This document shows positions 7,209 through 15,643 of a stretch of DNA of 64,000 nt, piece after piece. The notes beneath the pieces were generated by a model, which searched no databases, was not told the DNA's origin, and saw nothing but the letters and a program-made list of their open reading frames with translations. The stretch is taken from assembly GCF_022374875.2 (NCBI RefSeq), contig NZ_CP092427.2:4526001-4590000 (forward strand), written 5' to 3'. The translations under genes were made by a program, and so were the position numbers. Position 1 is the first letter of the stretch. Each line of letters starts with the position of its first letter. The DNA is from Mycolicibacterium rufum. Its GTDB lineage: Bacteria > Actinomycetota > Actinomycetes > Mycobacteriales > Mycobacteriaceae.

Positions 7209-8906
7209 TCACGTCGCGTCCTCCCGCCGGCCGCCCGTGAGCGGCCGGAGGGCGACAACGGGCAGTTCGGCGGCCAGTCGCCGGCGGGCGGCTTCGCTGC
7301 CGTCGTAGCGCCATCCCAGTAGCCGGCTCAGCACCCGGCGAATGACGGGGGTGATCGCGCGATGGGCGCGCTCATAGGCGGCCACCGCGGACTCCGCCTC
7401 GGATTCGGTCAACACCCGGTGCCGGGCCGCAAAGTGATGACGGCCGACGGTCACGCCGGCTTCGGGGTTGGCCTCGATGTTGCGATACCAGTCCGCCGTG
7501 CGGCCGAACCCGGCGATCACCAGGTACTCATCGGCTGCGGGGTCCCTACCGATGACCTCGAGCACGGTGCGGTAGCGCCGTCGCGAGGTGCGGCCACGAT
7601 GGGTCAGGCACAGGAAGCGCTGCCCGAGCGCCCAGCCGAAACCGTTGTCGTACAACCACGTCGGCGCACGAAACACGACCTTCATGATCCGTGCGCCCAG
7701 TCGGGTCCCGGCCACCGGATTCCGCCGGGAATCCGCGGCGTTCAGCGCGTCGATCATGCTGCCGGGTCTGCCGACCATCACCCTCGCCACCACCGCATCG
7801 ACGAGCGGGAACCGGGTGGCCCGCAGCATCGCGCGACGGAGCCACAGCTGCCCCACCGTGGAGGGCAGCACCCACCGCGCCGCCGAGCGGCCGGCCTTTT
7901 GTTTACCCTCGGCCACGGGTCGCCACAGGGTCTCGTAGCGCGCGAACGCCTGCTCGATCGGCGTCGCCTTGACGAGCTGATCCGCCAGGACGCAGGCGCC
8001 GGCCACCGCCAACGATGCGCCCTGACCGGCGAGCAGAGACACCGCGCAGCACGCATCACCGAGAAGCGCCACGCGACCAACACTCCAGCGGGGCATCACG
8101 ATCTGGGCGACCTGGTCGTAGTACGGGTCAGGTGGGCAGCGGTCGAGCGCGGCCGGCACCAGCCATCCCAGGCCGCCGTACACGCGCCGGAGCGCAGCGC
8201 GCGGGTCGTCGGCGAGCTCCTCGTCCGCGCTGCGGTGCACAGCGAAAGCGGCGACCCCGTCACCCCGGAGCGGATAGAGCCCCACCTGCCTGTCGATGGT
8301 GTCGGTGAGGCAGAAGCGCCCCGCAACCGCGGCGTGGATCGCGGGGTCGGAGAACGTCCACGCTGCGGTGTGAAACCCGAGGTGACGAAGGAAGTCCGAC
8401 TCCCGTCCGAACATCAGCCGGCGCACCGTCGAGTGCAAGCCGTCGGCGCCGACCAGCAGATCTGCGTCGATGCGGGAACCGTCGCCGAGGGTGACCCGCA
8501 CGGCCGTTCCGAGGTCGGTCACCGCGGCGAGTGCGCTGCCGAAACGCAGGTCCACCGCGCTGGGAAGCGACTCGCGGAGCACGCGTTCGAGATCGGGCCG
8601 CATGACGTCGAGTAGTGGGCCGCTGGTGAATTGCTTGGCGCGCGCCCGGGCGTGCACCTGCCCGCGCTCGTCCACCAGGTCGGCGTGATCGATGTCGTAG
8701 GCGATCCTCGAAAGTTCCGGGATCAGCCCCATGGCGTCCGCCGCGTCGTAACCGAGCCCGAAGAAGTCGATCATGTACCCCTGGGATCGCGGCCCGGCGC
8801 AGCGCTCCAGGAGCACCACGTGGGCGCCGGAGTTCGCCAGCCGGTTGGCCAGAGTCAGCCCGGCGATTCCTGCCCCGCAGATCACCACCTGCACCGTGTT
8901 TCTCAC
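7209..8906 (-). CDS. FAD-dependent monooxygenase fused to a DUF385 (F420-type nitroreductase-family) domain
   Basis: A 565-residue two-domain protein. Residues about 1-390 are a class A flavoprotein monooxygenase: the dinucleotide-binding GAGIAGLTLANRLANSG at about 11-27, then the LVGADGLHSTVR motif and the GD motif LLGDACCAVSLLAGQGASLA. Residues about 410-560 form a DUF385/Ddn-like split-barrel domain (LTHRGRTSRRRYRTVLEVIG, WYRNIEANPEAGVTVG), a fold often using deazaflavin F420. The fusion suggests either coupled redox steps or hydride supply from F420H2, which is inference. A MarR-type operator lies just upstream and the MarR gene lies downstream. The substrate is unknown, plausibly an aromatic or xenobiotic compound. 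Confidence 0.87.
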   Translation of the reverse strand: MRNTVQVVICGAGIAGLTLANRLANSGAHVVLLERCAGPRSQGYMIDFFGLGYDAADAMGLIPELSRIAYDIDHADLVDERGQVHARARAKQFTSGPLLDVMRPDLERVLRESLPSAVDLRFGSALAAVTDLGTAVRVTLGDGSRIDADLLVGADGLHSTVRRLMFGRESDFLRHLGFHTAAWTFSDPAIHAAVAGRFCLTDTIDRQVGLYPLRGDGVAAFAVHRSADEELADDPRAALRRVYGGLGWLVPAALDRCPPDPYYDQVAQIVMPRWSVGRVALLGDACCAVSLLAGQGASLAVAGACVLADQLVKATPIEQAFARYETLWRPVAEGKQKAGRSAARWVLPSTVGQLWLRRAMLRATRFPLVDAVVARVMVGRPGSMIDALNAADSRRNPVAGTRLGARIMKVVFRAPTWLYDNGFGWALGQRFLCLTHRGRTSRRRYRTVLEVIGRDPAADEYLVIAGFGRTADWYRNIEANPEAGVTVGRHHFAARHRVLTESEAESAVAAYERAHRAITPVIRRVLSRLLGWRYDGSEAARRRLAAELPVVALRPLTGGRREDAT

Positions 8907-8955
8907 CGCCCTGCTCGACGACGTCGCCGAGCCGCTCCCGATAGAAACATGCTAA

Positions 8956-8977
8956 GCGCAATCGTTGCGCAGCGCAA
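8956..8977. promoter_or_regulatory. Candidate MarR operator: three alternating half-sites
   Basis: GCGCAA-TCG-TTGCGC-A-GCGCAA forms two overlapping perfect dyads: 8956-8970 (3-bp spacer) and 8965-8977 (1-bp spacer). It lies about 50 bp upstream of the FAD-monooxygenase start, in its promoter region. Confidence 0.7.
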
Positions 8978-9000
8978 TGAAACGAGAAAGTAATCGGCTC

Positions 9001-10902
9001 TCAGGCCTGGATCATCGTCCAGTATTCACCGCGGCGGGCCACCAGTTCGCTGTGCGTCCCGCGTTCGACGATCCGGCCGGCCTCCATCACCAGAATGGTG
9101 TCGGCGTCGCGGATCGTCGAAAGCCGGTGCGCGATCACAAAACTGGTGCGATCGCGGCGCAGCGACGCCATCGCGTGCTGGATCAGCACCTCGGTGCGGG
9201 TGTCCACGGAGCTGGTCGCCTCGTCGAGAATCAGCAGCTGCGGCCGGGCCAGCACGGCACGGGCGATGGTGATGAGCTGACGTTCGCCTGCGCTAATGTT
9301 CGTGCCGCCGTCGGCGATGCGGGTGTCGTATCCGTCTGGCAGCGTATGCACGAAGCGGTCCACATAGGCCGCGGTGGCCGCCTCGATGACCTCGTCCCTG
9401 TCGGCGCCCGGGCGGCCGTAGGCGATGTTGTCGTACACCGTGCCGGCGAACAGCCAGGTGTCCTGCAGCACCATGCCGATCCGGGAGCGCAGCGAGGCGC
9501 GGCTGACCGACGTGATGTCGACGCCGTCGAGCAGGATGGTGCCGGCGTCGACGTCGTAGAAGCGCATCACCAGGTTCACCAGCGTGGTCTTGCCCGCGCC
9601 GGTCGGGCCGACGATGGCCACCGTGGTGCCGGGCTCGACCATCAGCGAGAGATCTTCGATCACCGGGGCGCCGGGACGGTAGCCGAACGACACGTCGCGA
9701 AACTCGACGCGGCCGCTGCCCGGGCCGGCCGGGGGCAGCTCCCGCAGCGACGCCGGGGGTTCCTCCTCGGCGTCGAGGAGATCGAATACCCGCTCGGCGC
9801 TGGCGATCCCGGACTGCAGCGTGTTGTACATGCCGGCGATCTGGGTCAGCGGCTGGTTGAACTGGCGGACGTACTGGATGAACGCCTGGATGCCGCCCAA
9901 CGTGATCTGGCCGGTGGCCACCTGCACGCCGCCGACCACCGCCACCGCCACATAGCTCAGATTGCCGACGAAGGTGGTCGCGGGGGAGACGAGCCCCGAG
10001 AGGAACTGCGCCCCGAAACTCGCGTGGTAGACGTCGTCGTTGAGTTCGCGGAACTGCTCCTCCGCCAGCGCACGGTGGCCGTAAGTGGTGACCACGGTGA
10101 AGCCGCTGTAGGTCTCCTCGATGTGCGCGTTCAGCTTTCCGGTGTTGGTCCACTGAGCCACGAACAACCGGCGCGAGCGCCGCGCGATCGACCGGGTGAC
10201 CCACAGCGACAACGGAACCGTCACGACGGTGAGCAGTGTCAGCAGCGGGGAGATCGTCAGCATCATCACCAGCACGGCGACCACGGTCAGCACCGAGGTC
10301 AACAGCTGGGTGATCGACATCGACAACGACTGCTGCAGGTTGTCGACATCGTTGGTGACCCGGCTGAGCACCTCGCCGCGCTGTCGCGAGTCGAAGTAGC
10401 GCAGCGGGAGCCGGTGCACCTTGTCCTCGACATCGGAGCGCAGCGCCACCATCGTCTTCTGCACGACCACGTTGAGCAGCCGGGCCTGCAGCCAGACCAT
10501 CAGCGCCGCAACCAGATACAGGCCCAGCGCCAGCGCCAGCGTGCGGGCCACCGCGCCGAAGTCGACGCCCTGACCGGGCACCACGTTCATGCCCGAGAGC
10601 AGGTCGGCGAACGTGGTGTCGCCGCGCGCCCGCGCCGCCTCGACCGCCTGCTCCTTGGTCAGGCCCGCGGGCAGCTGACGGCCGATGACCCCGTTGAACA
10701 GCAGGTCGGTGGCGTGGCCGAGGATCCGCGGACCGATGACGCCGATCGCGATCCCGCCGACGCCCAGCAGCATCACCGCCACTGCCATGCCACGGTGCGG
10801 GGTCAGCCGCTTGACCAGCCGCAGCGCCGAGGCGGTGAAGTCACGGGAGCGGGTCTGCGGCGGTTCGCCCATCCGCATGGACCGGGCCAGCGGTCCGCTC
10901 AC
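9001..10902 (-). CDS. ABC exporter half-transporter (ATP-binding and permease), Rv1272c-like
   Basis: A 633-residue fused permease-ATPase. The N-terminal half is a six-helix ABC exporter membrane domain. The C-terminal half carries the nucleotide-binding domain: Walker [10 protein letters not shown], signature NISAGERQL, Walker [11 protein letters not shown] and the H-loop IAHRLST. The GTG start overlaps the stop of the partner gene (GTGA), so the two chains are very probably translated together and form a heterodimer. Length agrees with the M. tuberculosis counterpart Rv1272c as I recall it. The substrate is unknown; the family includes lipid and drug exporters. ATG at 10878 is an alternative start. 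Confidence 0.9.
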   Translation of the reverse strand: MSGPLARSMRMGEPPQTRSRDFTASALRLVKRLTPHRGMAVAVMLLGVGGIAIGVIGPRILGHATDLLFNGVIGRQLPAGLTKEQAVEAARARGDTTFADLLSGMNVVPGQGVDFGAVARTLALALGLYLVAALMVWLQARLLNVVVQKTMVALRSDVEDKVHRLPLRYFDSRQRGEVLSRVTNDVDNLQQSLSMSITQLLTSVLTVVAVLVMMLTISPLLTLLTVVTVPLSLWVTRSIARRSRRLFVAQWTNTGKLNAHIEETYSGFTVVTTYGHRALAEEQFRELNDDVYHASFGAQFLSGLVSPATTFVGNLSYVAVAVVGGVQVATGQITLGGIQAFIQYVRQFNQPLTQIAGMYNTLQSGIASAERVFDLLDAEEEPPASLRELPPAGPGSGRVEFRDVSFGYRPGAPVIEDLSLMVEPGTTVAIVGPTGAGKTTLVNLVMRFYDVDAGTILLDGVDITSVSRASLRSRIGMVLQDTWLFAGTVYDNIAYGRPGADRDEVIEAATAAYVDRFVHTLPDGYDTRIADGGTNISAGERQLITIARAVLARPQLLILDEATSSVDTRTEVLIQHAMASLRRDRTSFVIAHRLSTIRDADTILVMEAGRIVERGTHSELVARRGEYWTMIQA

Positions 10903-12626
10903 CGGCTGCCCACCGACTGCGAATCGGCGAACTGCCGGTACGCCTCGCAGCGGTCGATCAACTCCTCGTGGGTGCCGGCGCCGACCACCCGGCCGTCGTC
11001 CACGACGACGATGTGGTCGGCCTCGGCGACCGTCGAGATGCGTTGCGCCACCACGATCACGGTCGCCCCCGCGGACACTTCGCGCAGGCGGGCGCGGACC
11101 GTCCGGTCGGTGTGCACGTCCAGCGCGGAGAACGCGTCGTCGAACAGGTACAGGGCGGGCCGACGGATCACCGCGCGCGCGATCGCCAGGCGCTGGCGCT
11201 GGCCGCCGGAGAAGTTCATGCCGCCCTGCGCGACGGGCTGGCCGAGACCGTCGGGATGGGCGGCGACGAAGTCGTCGGCCGCGGCCACCCGCAGCGCCGC
11301 CCACATCTCGTCGTCGGTCGCGTCGGACTTGCCGAACCGCAGGTTGTCGGCGACGGTGCCCGAGAACAGGTAACCGCGCTGGGGAACCAGACCGATCGCC
11401 GCCCACAGCGTCTCGATGTCCAGATCGCGCACATCGATCCCGTCGACGCGCACCGCACCGTCGGTGACGTCGTACAGCCGGCAGATCAGCGACACCAGCG
11501 TCGACTTGCCCGATCCGGTGGAACCGACGATCGCGGTCGTCATGCCGGGATGCGCCGTCAGCGAAACCGCCTGCAGCACCGGCCGATCCGCGCCCGCGTA
11601 GCAGAACGTCGCGTCGTCGAACCGGACCTCACCGGTGATCGCCTCCGGGTTCAGCGCCGTCGCCCCACCGGTGATCGCCGAGCGGGTGGAGAGCACCTCG
11701 GTGATGCGCTCGGCGCACACCGTGGCCCGCGGGATGATCACCAGGATGAACGTCGCCATCAGCACCGAGAACAGGATCTGCATGAAGTAGGACAGGAACG
11801 CGATCAGCGAGCCGACCTGCATCTGCCCGGCGTCGATGCGCAGCCCGCCGAACCAGATCAGCGCCACGCTGGAGACGTTGATCACCAGTGTCGTCACCGG
11901 CAGCATCAACGCCTGCCACCGGCCCGCCTCGATGGCGGCGTCGGCCAGCGCGTTGTTGGCCTCGGCGAACCGCTTGCGTTCGTAGCCTTCCCGCGCGAAC
12001 GCGCGCACCACGCGCAGCCCGGTGAGCTGTTCGCGCATCACCCGGTTGATGCCGTCGATCAGGCGCTGCAGCCGGCGAAAGATCGGCAGCAGGTGCGAGA
12101 CGATCCAGTAGTTGGCCAGCGCCAGCACGGGAACGCTGACGAGCAGCAGCCACGACAGCCCGGCGTCCTGATGGATGGCCATCGCGATCCCGCCCACGCA
12201 CATGATCGGGGCGGTGATCAGCATGGTCGCGGTCAGCTGCACGAGAAGCTGGATCTGCTGCACGTCGTTGGTGGTGCGGGTGAGCAGCGACGGCGCGCCG
12301 AAGCGTGCGGTCTCCTCGGCCGAGAAGCCGGTCACATGGTGGAAGATCACCGACCGCAGGTCGCGGCCGACGCCCATGCTGGCGCGCGAACCGAAGTAGA
12401 CCGCGCCGACCGCGCACACCACCTGCAGCGCGGACACCGCGAGCATCACCGCGCCGAGTTCGACGATGCGGCGCAAGTCGCCCTGAGCGACGCCGTCGTC
12501 GATGATCGCGGCGTTGACCGTGGGCAGGTACAGCATGGCCAGCGTGCTGATCACCTGCAACGCCGCGACGGTGGCCAGCAGCGGGCGGTACGGACGGGTA
12601 TGCCGTCGGAGCAGGCCGAAGAGCAT
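10899..12626 (-). CDS. ABC exporter half-transporter (ATP-binding and permease), Rv1273c-like
   Basis: A 575-residue partner of the downstream ABC half-transporter. It has an N-terminal membrane domain starting [17 protein letters not shown] and a nucleotide-binding domain with Walker [10 protein letters not shown], signature NFSGGQRQR and Walker [13 protein letters not shown]. The catalytic Glu after Walker B is Asp here (FDDAF). That makes this site probably the degenerate one of a heterodimeric exporter, whereas the partner has the canonical LDEATSS. MLFGLL at 12626 is taken as the start because the frame upstream is Arg-rich and overlaps the divergent lprB promoter region. Confidence 0.9.
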   Translation of the reverse strand: MLFGLLRRHTRPYRPLLATVAALQVISTLAMLYLPTVNAAIIDDGVAQGDLRRIVELGAVMLAVSALQVVCAVGAVYFGSRASMGVGRDLRSVIFHHVTGFSAEETARFGAPSLLTRTTNDVQQIQLLVQLTATMLITAPIMCVGGIAMAIHQDAGLSWLLLVSVPVLALANYWIVSHLLPIFRRLQRLIDGINRVMREQLTGLRVVRAFAREGYERKRFAEANNALADAAIEAGRWQALMLPVTTLVINVSSVALIWFGGLRIDAGQMQVGSLIAFLSYFMQILFSVLMATFILVIIPRATVCAERITEVLSTRSAITGGATALNPEAITGEVRFDDATFCYAGADRPVLQAVSLTAHPGMTTAIVGSTGSGKSTLVSLICRLYDVTDGAVRVDGIDVRDLDIETLWAAIGLVPQRGYLFSGTVADNLRFGKSDATDDEMWAALRVAAADDFVAAHPDGLGQPVAQGGMNFSGGQRQRLAIARAVIRRPALYLFDDAFSALDVHTDRTVRARLREVSAGATVIVVAQRISTVAEADHIVVVDDGRVVGAGTHEELIDRCEAYRQFADSQSVGSR

Positions 12627-12753
12627 CCCGCTACTGTCGCACACCCGCCGGCGCCGGCGCCCGACCGGCGCGCGCACCTGAGAATCGGCTGAACACGCAG
12701 GTCAATCGGCATGTCGGTGGTTGACCCCGGAGGCTGCCGCTACAGTGCATGGC

Positions 12754-13317
12754 GTGACCGGAAGCCAGCGTGGACATCGACGGGCGATGAAGGCCGTCGT
12801 TGCTGCCGCGGCCATGATCCCCGTGCTGGCTGCGTGCTCGAACGATCAACCGTCGTCGCCCAGCGTGCCCTCGACCGAGGCTGCGCCCCAGGGGGCCAAG
12901 CACGGGCCGTTCTTTCCGCAGTGCGCCGGCATCAGCGATGAGGAAATCATCAAGCAGACCCAGGTGCCGGGCCTGACCAACACGGCGCAGAATTCGGTGG
13001 GCTGCCAGTGGCTGGCCGGCGGCAGCATCCTCGGCCCGCACTTCTCGTTCACCTGGTTCCGTGGCAGCCCGATCGGTCGGGAGCGCAAGACCGAGGAACT
13101 GTCGAGGACCAGCGTCGAGGACATCAACATCGAGGGTCACGACGGCTTCATCGCCTCCAACGACGACCCGACCCTGGGTACGAACCTGTGCGAGATCGGC
13201 ATCGGTTTCGACGACGACTTCATCGAGTGGTCGATCAGCTACGCGCAGAAGCCGTTCCCGGATCCGTGCGACGTCGCCAAGGAACTCACCCGCCAATCGA
13301 TTGTGAACTCCAAATGA
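12754..13317 (+). CDS. lprB: Lipoprotein LprB (DUF3558-like)
   Basis: A 187-residue exported lipoprotein. The signal peptide ends in lipobox VLAAC (Cys28 from the GTG start). The mature part closely resembles my recall of M. tuberculosis LprB (Rv1274): GPFFPQCAGISDE, SVGCQWLAGG, GPHFSFTWFRGSPIGRERKT, LTRQSIVNSK. The family is DUF3558-like, of unknown biochemical role at the cell envelope. A TACAGT -10 box at 12741-12746 places transcription start at or near GTG 12754, so a leaderless mRNA is likely; ATG 12787 (MKAVV) is the alternative. It overlaps lprC by ATGA. Confidence 0.9.
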   Translation: MTGSQRGHRRAMKAVVAAAAMIPVLAACSNDQPSSPSVPSTEAAPQGAKHGPFFPQCAGISDEEIIKQTQVPGLTNTAQNSVGCQWLAGGSILGPHFSFTWFRGSPIGRERKTEELSRTSVEDINIEGHDGFIASNDDPTLGTNLCEIGIGFDDDFIEWSISYAQKPFPDPCDVAKELTRQSIVNSK

Positions 13318-13874
13318 GCATGCGTCGGGGAAGGGGCACGGCGGCCTCTGCACTGGTCACAGCGTTGGCGGGCCTGGTCCTGCTGACCGGGTGCACGCAG
13401 ACCGTCGAGGGCACCGCCGCCAAGTCCGGTTCCGGCGACGTCCCGCGCAACAACGACTCGCAGCGTCAGTACCCGAACCTGCTCAAGGAGTGCGAGGTCC
13501 TGACCGAGGACATCCTCGCCCAGACGGTCGGGGCGGATCCGCTCGACATCCAGAGCACATTCGTCGGCGCGGTCTGCCGCTGGCAGGCCGCCAACCCGGC
13601 GGGTCTGGTCGACATCACCAGGTTCTGGTTCGAGCAGGGCGACATCGAGAACGAGCGCAAGACCGCCCAGCAGTTGAACTACCAGATCGAGAACCGGTCG
13701 ATCGCCGGCATCCAGTCGTTCGTGATGCGGCCCAACGATCCCAACGGTGCCTGCGGCGTGGCCAGCGACGCGGCCGGGGTGGTGGGCTGGTGGGTGAACC
13801 CCCAGGCGCCCGGCATCGACGCCTGCGGGATGGCGATCAAGCTGATGGAGCTGACGCTCGCCACCCGCGCCTAG
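13314..13874 (+). CDS. lprC: Lipoprotein LprC (DUF3558-like)
   Basis: A 186-residue lipoprotein with lipobox LLTGC (Cys27), the second of a tandem pair with lprB and coupled through an ATGA overlap. The mature region (YPNLLKECEVLTEDILAQ, CRWQAANPAGLVDIT, NERKTAQQL) follows the same DUF3558-like pattern as LprB, consistent with an old duplication. It is probably membrane-anchored outside the cytoplasm, with unknown function. The 3' end shares CTAG with the convergent phosphatase gene, so the two stop codons overlap by 4 nt. Confidence 0.9.
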   Translation: MSMRRGRGTAASALVTALAGLVLLTGCTQTVEGTAAKSGSGDVPRNNDSQRQYPNLLKECEVLTEDILAQTVGADPLDIQSTFVGAVCRWQAANPAGLVDITRFWFEQGDIENERKTAQQLNYQIENRSIAGIQSFVMRPNDPNGACGVASDAAGVVGWWVNPQAPGIDACGMAIKLMELTLATRA

Positions 13875-14377
13875 CGCGGCACGTGGAAGTCGACCAGCGC
13901 GGCCCCGCCGGGGGCCAGCTGATCCCACGGCGCGGCGGTGCGCAGCACGGCGATCGCCGACGTCGGGTACTTCGCCGAGATCTTCTCGCCGACAGCGCTG
14001 TTGACGCTGTCGTCGTCGGCCAGCCCCAGCGCCAGCGACGACATCACCGGCTCGTGACCGACGACCAGCAGTGTGGCCACGTCGTCGCCGACACCGTTGA
14101 TCTCCTCGATGACGATCCCGGGCGTGGCCTCGTAGATCCGGTCGGAGAACCGTGCGGGGGCGGCGATTCCGGTGCGCTGCAACGTCTGCCGGGTTCGGGT
14201 GGCCGTCGAGCAGAGCACCGCGTCGATCGCGGCCAGGTGTTCGCGGATCCAGTCGCCGGCCAGCTCGGCCTCCCGGATGCCGCGCGGCGCGAGCGGCCGC
14301 TCGTGGTCGCCCACCCCGTCGGGGTAGTCCGATTTGGCGTGGCGCATCAGCACCAGGGTGCGGTTCCGGTCGCTCAT
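13871..14377 (-). CDS. SixA-like histidine phosphatase family protein (Rv1276c-like)
   Basis: A 168-residue member of branch 1 of the histidine phosphatase superfamily. The catalytic motif is LMRHAKSDYP near the N terminus (His13), with the second-half VVGHEP motif (about residues 107-112). The small size and the RHAKS variant match SixA-type phosphohistidine phosphatases, which remove phosphate from phosphohistidine in signalling proteins. The real substrate in mycobacteria is not known to me. It runs divergently from the SbcD-like gene. Confidence 0.88.
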   Translation of the reverse strand: MSDRNRTLVLMRHAKSDYPDGVGDHERPLAPRGIREAELAGDWIREHLAAIDAVLCSTATRTRQTLQRTGIAAPARFSDRIYEATPGIVIEEINGVGDDVATLLVVGHEPVMSSLALGLADDDSVNSAVGEKISAKYPTSAIAVLRTAAPWDQLAPGGAALVDFHVPR

Positions 14378-14494
14378 TCCCGATCACGGTAGTCCATCCA
14401 CGGTGCGCGTCCCAGGACTTGTCGGCGACCCGCCCTAGACTTCCGATGCCGAAGCGGCGACGCCGACGCACGATGGGGAGAGGACGGTCATCCG

Positions 14495-15643
14495 ATGCGA
14501 TTTCTGCACACCGCCGACTGGCAGCTCGGCATGACCCGGCACTTCCTCAGCGGCGAGGCCCAGCCCCGGTATTCGGCCGCGCGGCGCGGCGCGGTGACGG
14601 CGCTGGGCCCGCTCGCCGCCGAGGCCGGCGCCGAGTTCGTCGTGGTCGCCGGCGACGTCTTCGAGCACAATCAGCTGGCCCCGCGCGAGGTCAGCCAGTC
14701 GCTCGAGGCGATGCGCGGCATCGGGGTGCCGGTGTACCTGCTGCCCGGCAATCACGACCCGCTCGACGCCGCCTCGGTCTACACCAGTGCGCTGTTCACC
14801 GCCGAGCGCCCCGACAACGTGATCGTGCTCGACCGGCCGGGTGTGCACCACGTGCGCCCGGGGCTGGAGCTGGTCGCGGCACCGTGGTCGTCGAAGTTCC
14901 CGACCACCGATCTGGTCGCCCAGGTGCTCGACGGTCTGCCCGCCGACGGGACCACCCGCATCGTGGTCGGGCACGGCGCGGTCGACATCCTGGTGCCGGA
15001 CAAGGACCGGCCCTCGCTGATCGGGCTGGCGGCCCTCGAGGCGGCGCTGGCCCGCGGCGCGGTGCACTATGTGGCGTTGGGCGACAAGCACTCTGTGCTT
15101 GACGTCGGATCCTCGGGGCGCATCTGGTACTCCGGTGCGCCGGAGGTGACGAACTTCGACGACGTCGAACCGGATCCGGGCAACGTGCTGGTCGTCGACA
15201 TCGACGAGGCCGACCCGCGCCGGTCCGTGCGGGTCGATTCGCGGCGGGTCGGCACCTGGCGGTTCCTGTCGCTGCGCCACGGCGTCGACACCAGCCGCGA
15301 CGTCGCCGACCTGGACATCAACCTCGACCTGATGCCGGATAAGGACCGCACGGTGATCCGGCTCGGACTGACCGGGTCGCTGACCGTCACCGACAAGGCC
15401 GCCCTCGACGTCTGCCTGGACCGCTACGCCCGCGTGTTCGCCGCGCTGGTGCCGTGGGACCGGCAGACCGACATCGCGGTGATGCCCGCCGACGGGGAGT
15501 TCGACGACCTCGGCATCGGCGGGTTCGCCGCCGCGGCGGTCGACGAACTGGTCGCCACCGCACGCTCCTCGGGGCAGGACGCCGAGGACGCCCGTGCGGC
15601 GCTGGCTCTGCTGCTGAGACTGACCGAGGGGGGAGCAGCGTGA
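14495..15643 (+). CDS. SbcD/Mre11-like DNA repair exonuclease (Rv1277-like)
   Basis: A 382-residue calcineurin-like metallophosphoesterase of the SbcD/Mre11 nuclease type. The phosphodiesterase motifs are in order: HTADWQLG (D8, H5), VVAGDVFEHN, LLPGNHDP and GHGAVD, followed by GDKHSV. These bind the Mn ion pair. It is coupled by a GTGA overlap to the large SMC-like ATPase gene, the usual sbcD-sbcC order, so the products probably form a nuclease-ATPase complex for processing DNA ends. A TAGACT -10 box lies near 14435. It corresponds by position to Rv1277. Confidence 0.9.
   Translation: MRFLHTADWQLGMTRHFLSGEAQPRYSAARRGAVTALGPLAAEAGAEFVVVAGDVFEHNQLAPREVSQSLEAMRGIGVPVYLLPGNHDPLDAASVYTSALFTAERPDNVIVLDRPGVHHVRPGLELVAAPWSSKFPTTDLVAQVLDGLPADGTTRIVVGHGAVDILVPDKDRPSLIGLAALEAALARGAVHYVALGDKHSVLDVGSSGRIWYSGAPEVTNFDDVEPDPGNVLVVDIDEADPRRSVRVDSRRVGTWRFLSLRHGVDTSRDVADLDINLDLMPDKDRTVIRLGLTGSLTVTDKAALDVCLDRYARVFAALVPWDRQTDIAVMPADGEFDDLGIGGFAAAAVDELVATARSSGQDAEDARAALALLLRLTEGGAA

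Noticed and set aside
8965..11373. An 802-codon plus-strand open frame opposite the ABC exporter genes
   Set aside because: The composition is His/Arg/Gln/Gly-rich without domains, the usual antisense shadow of a high-GC gene with strong codon bias.
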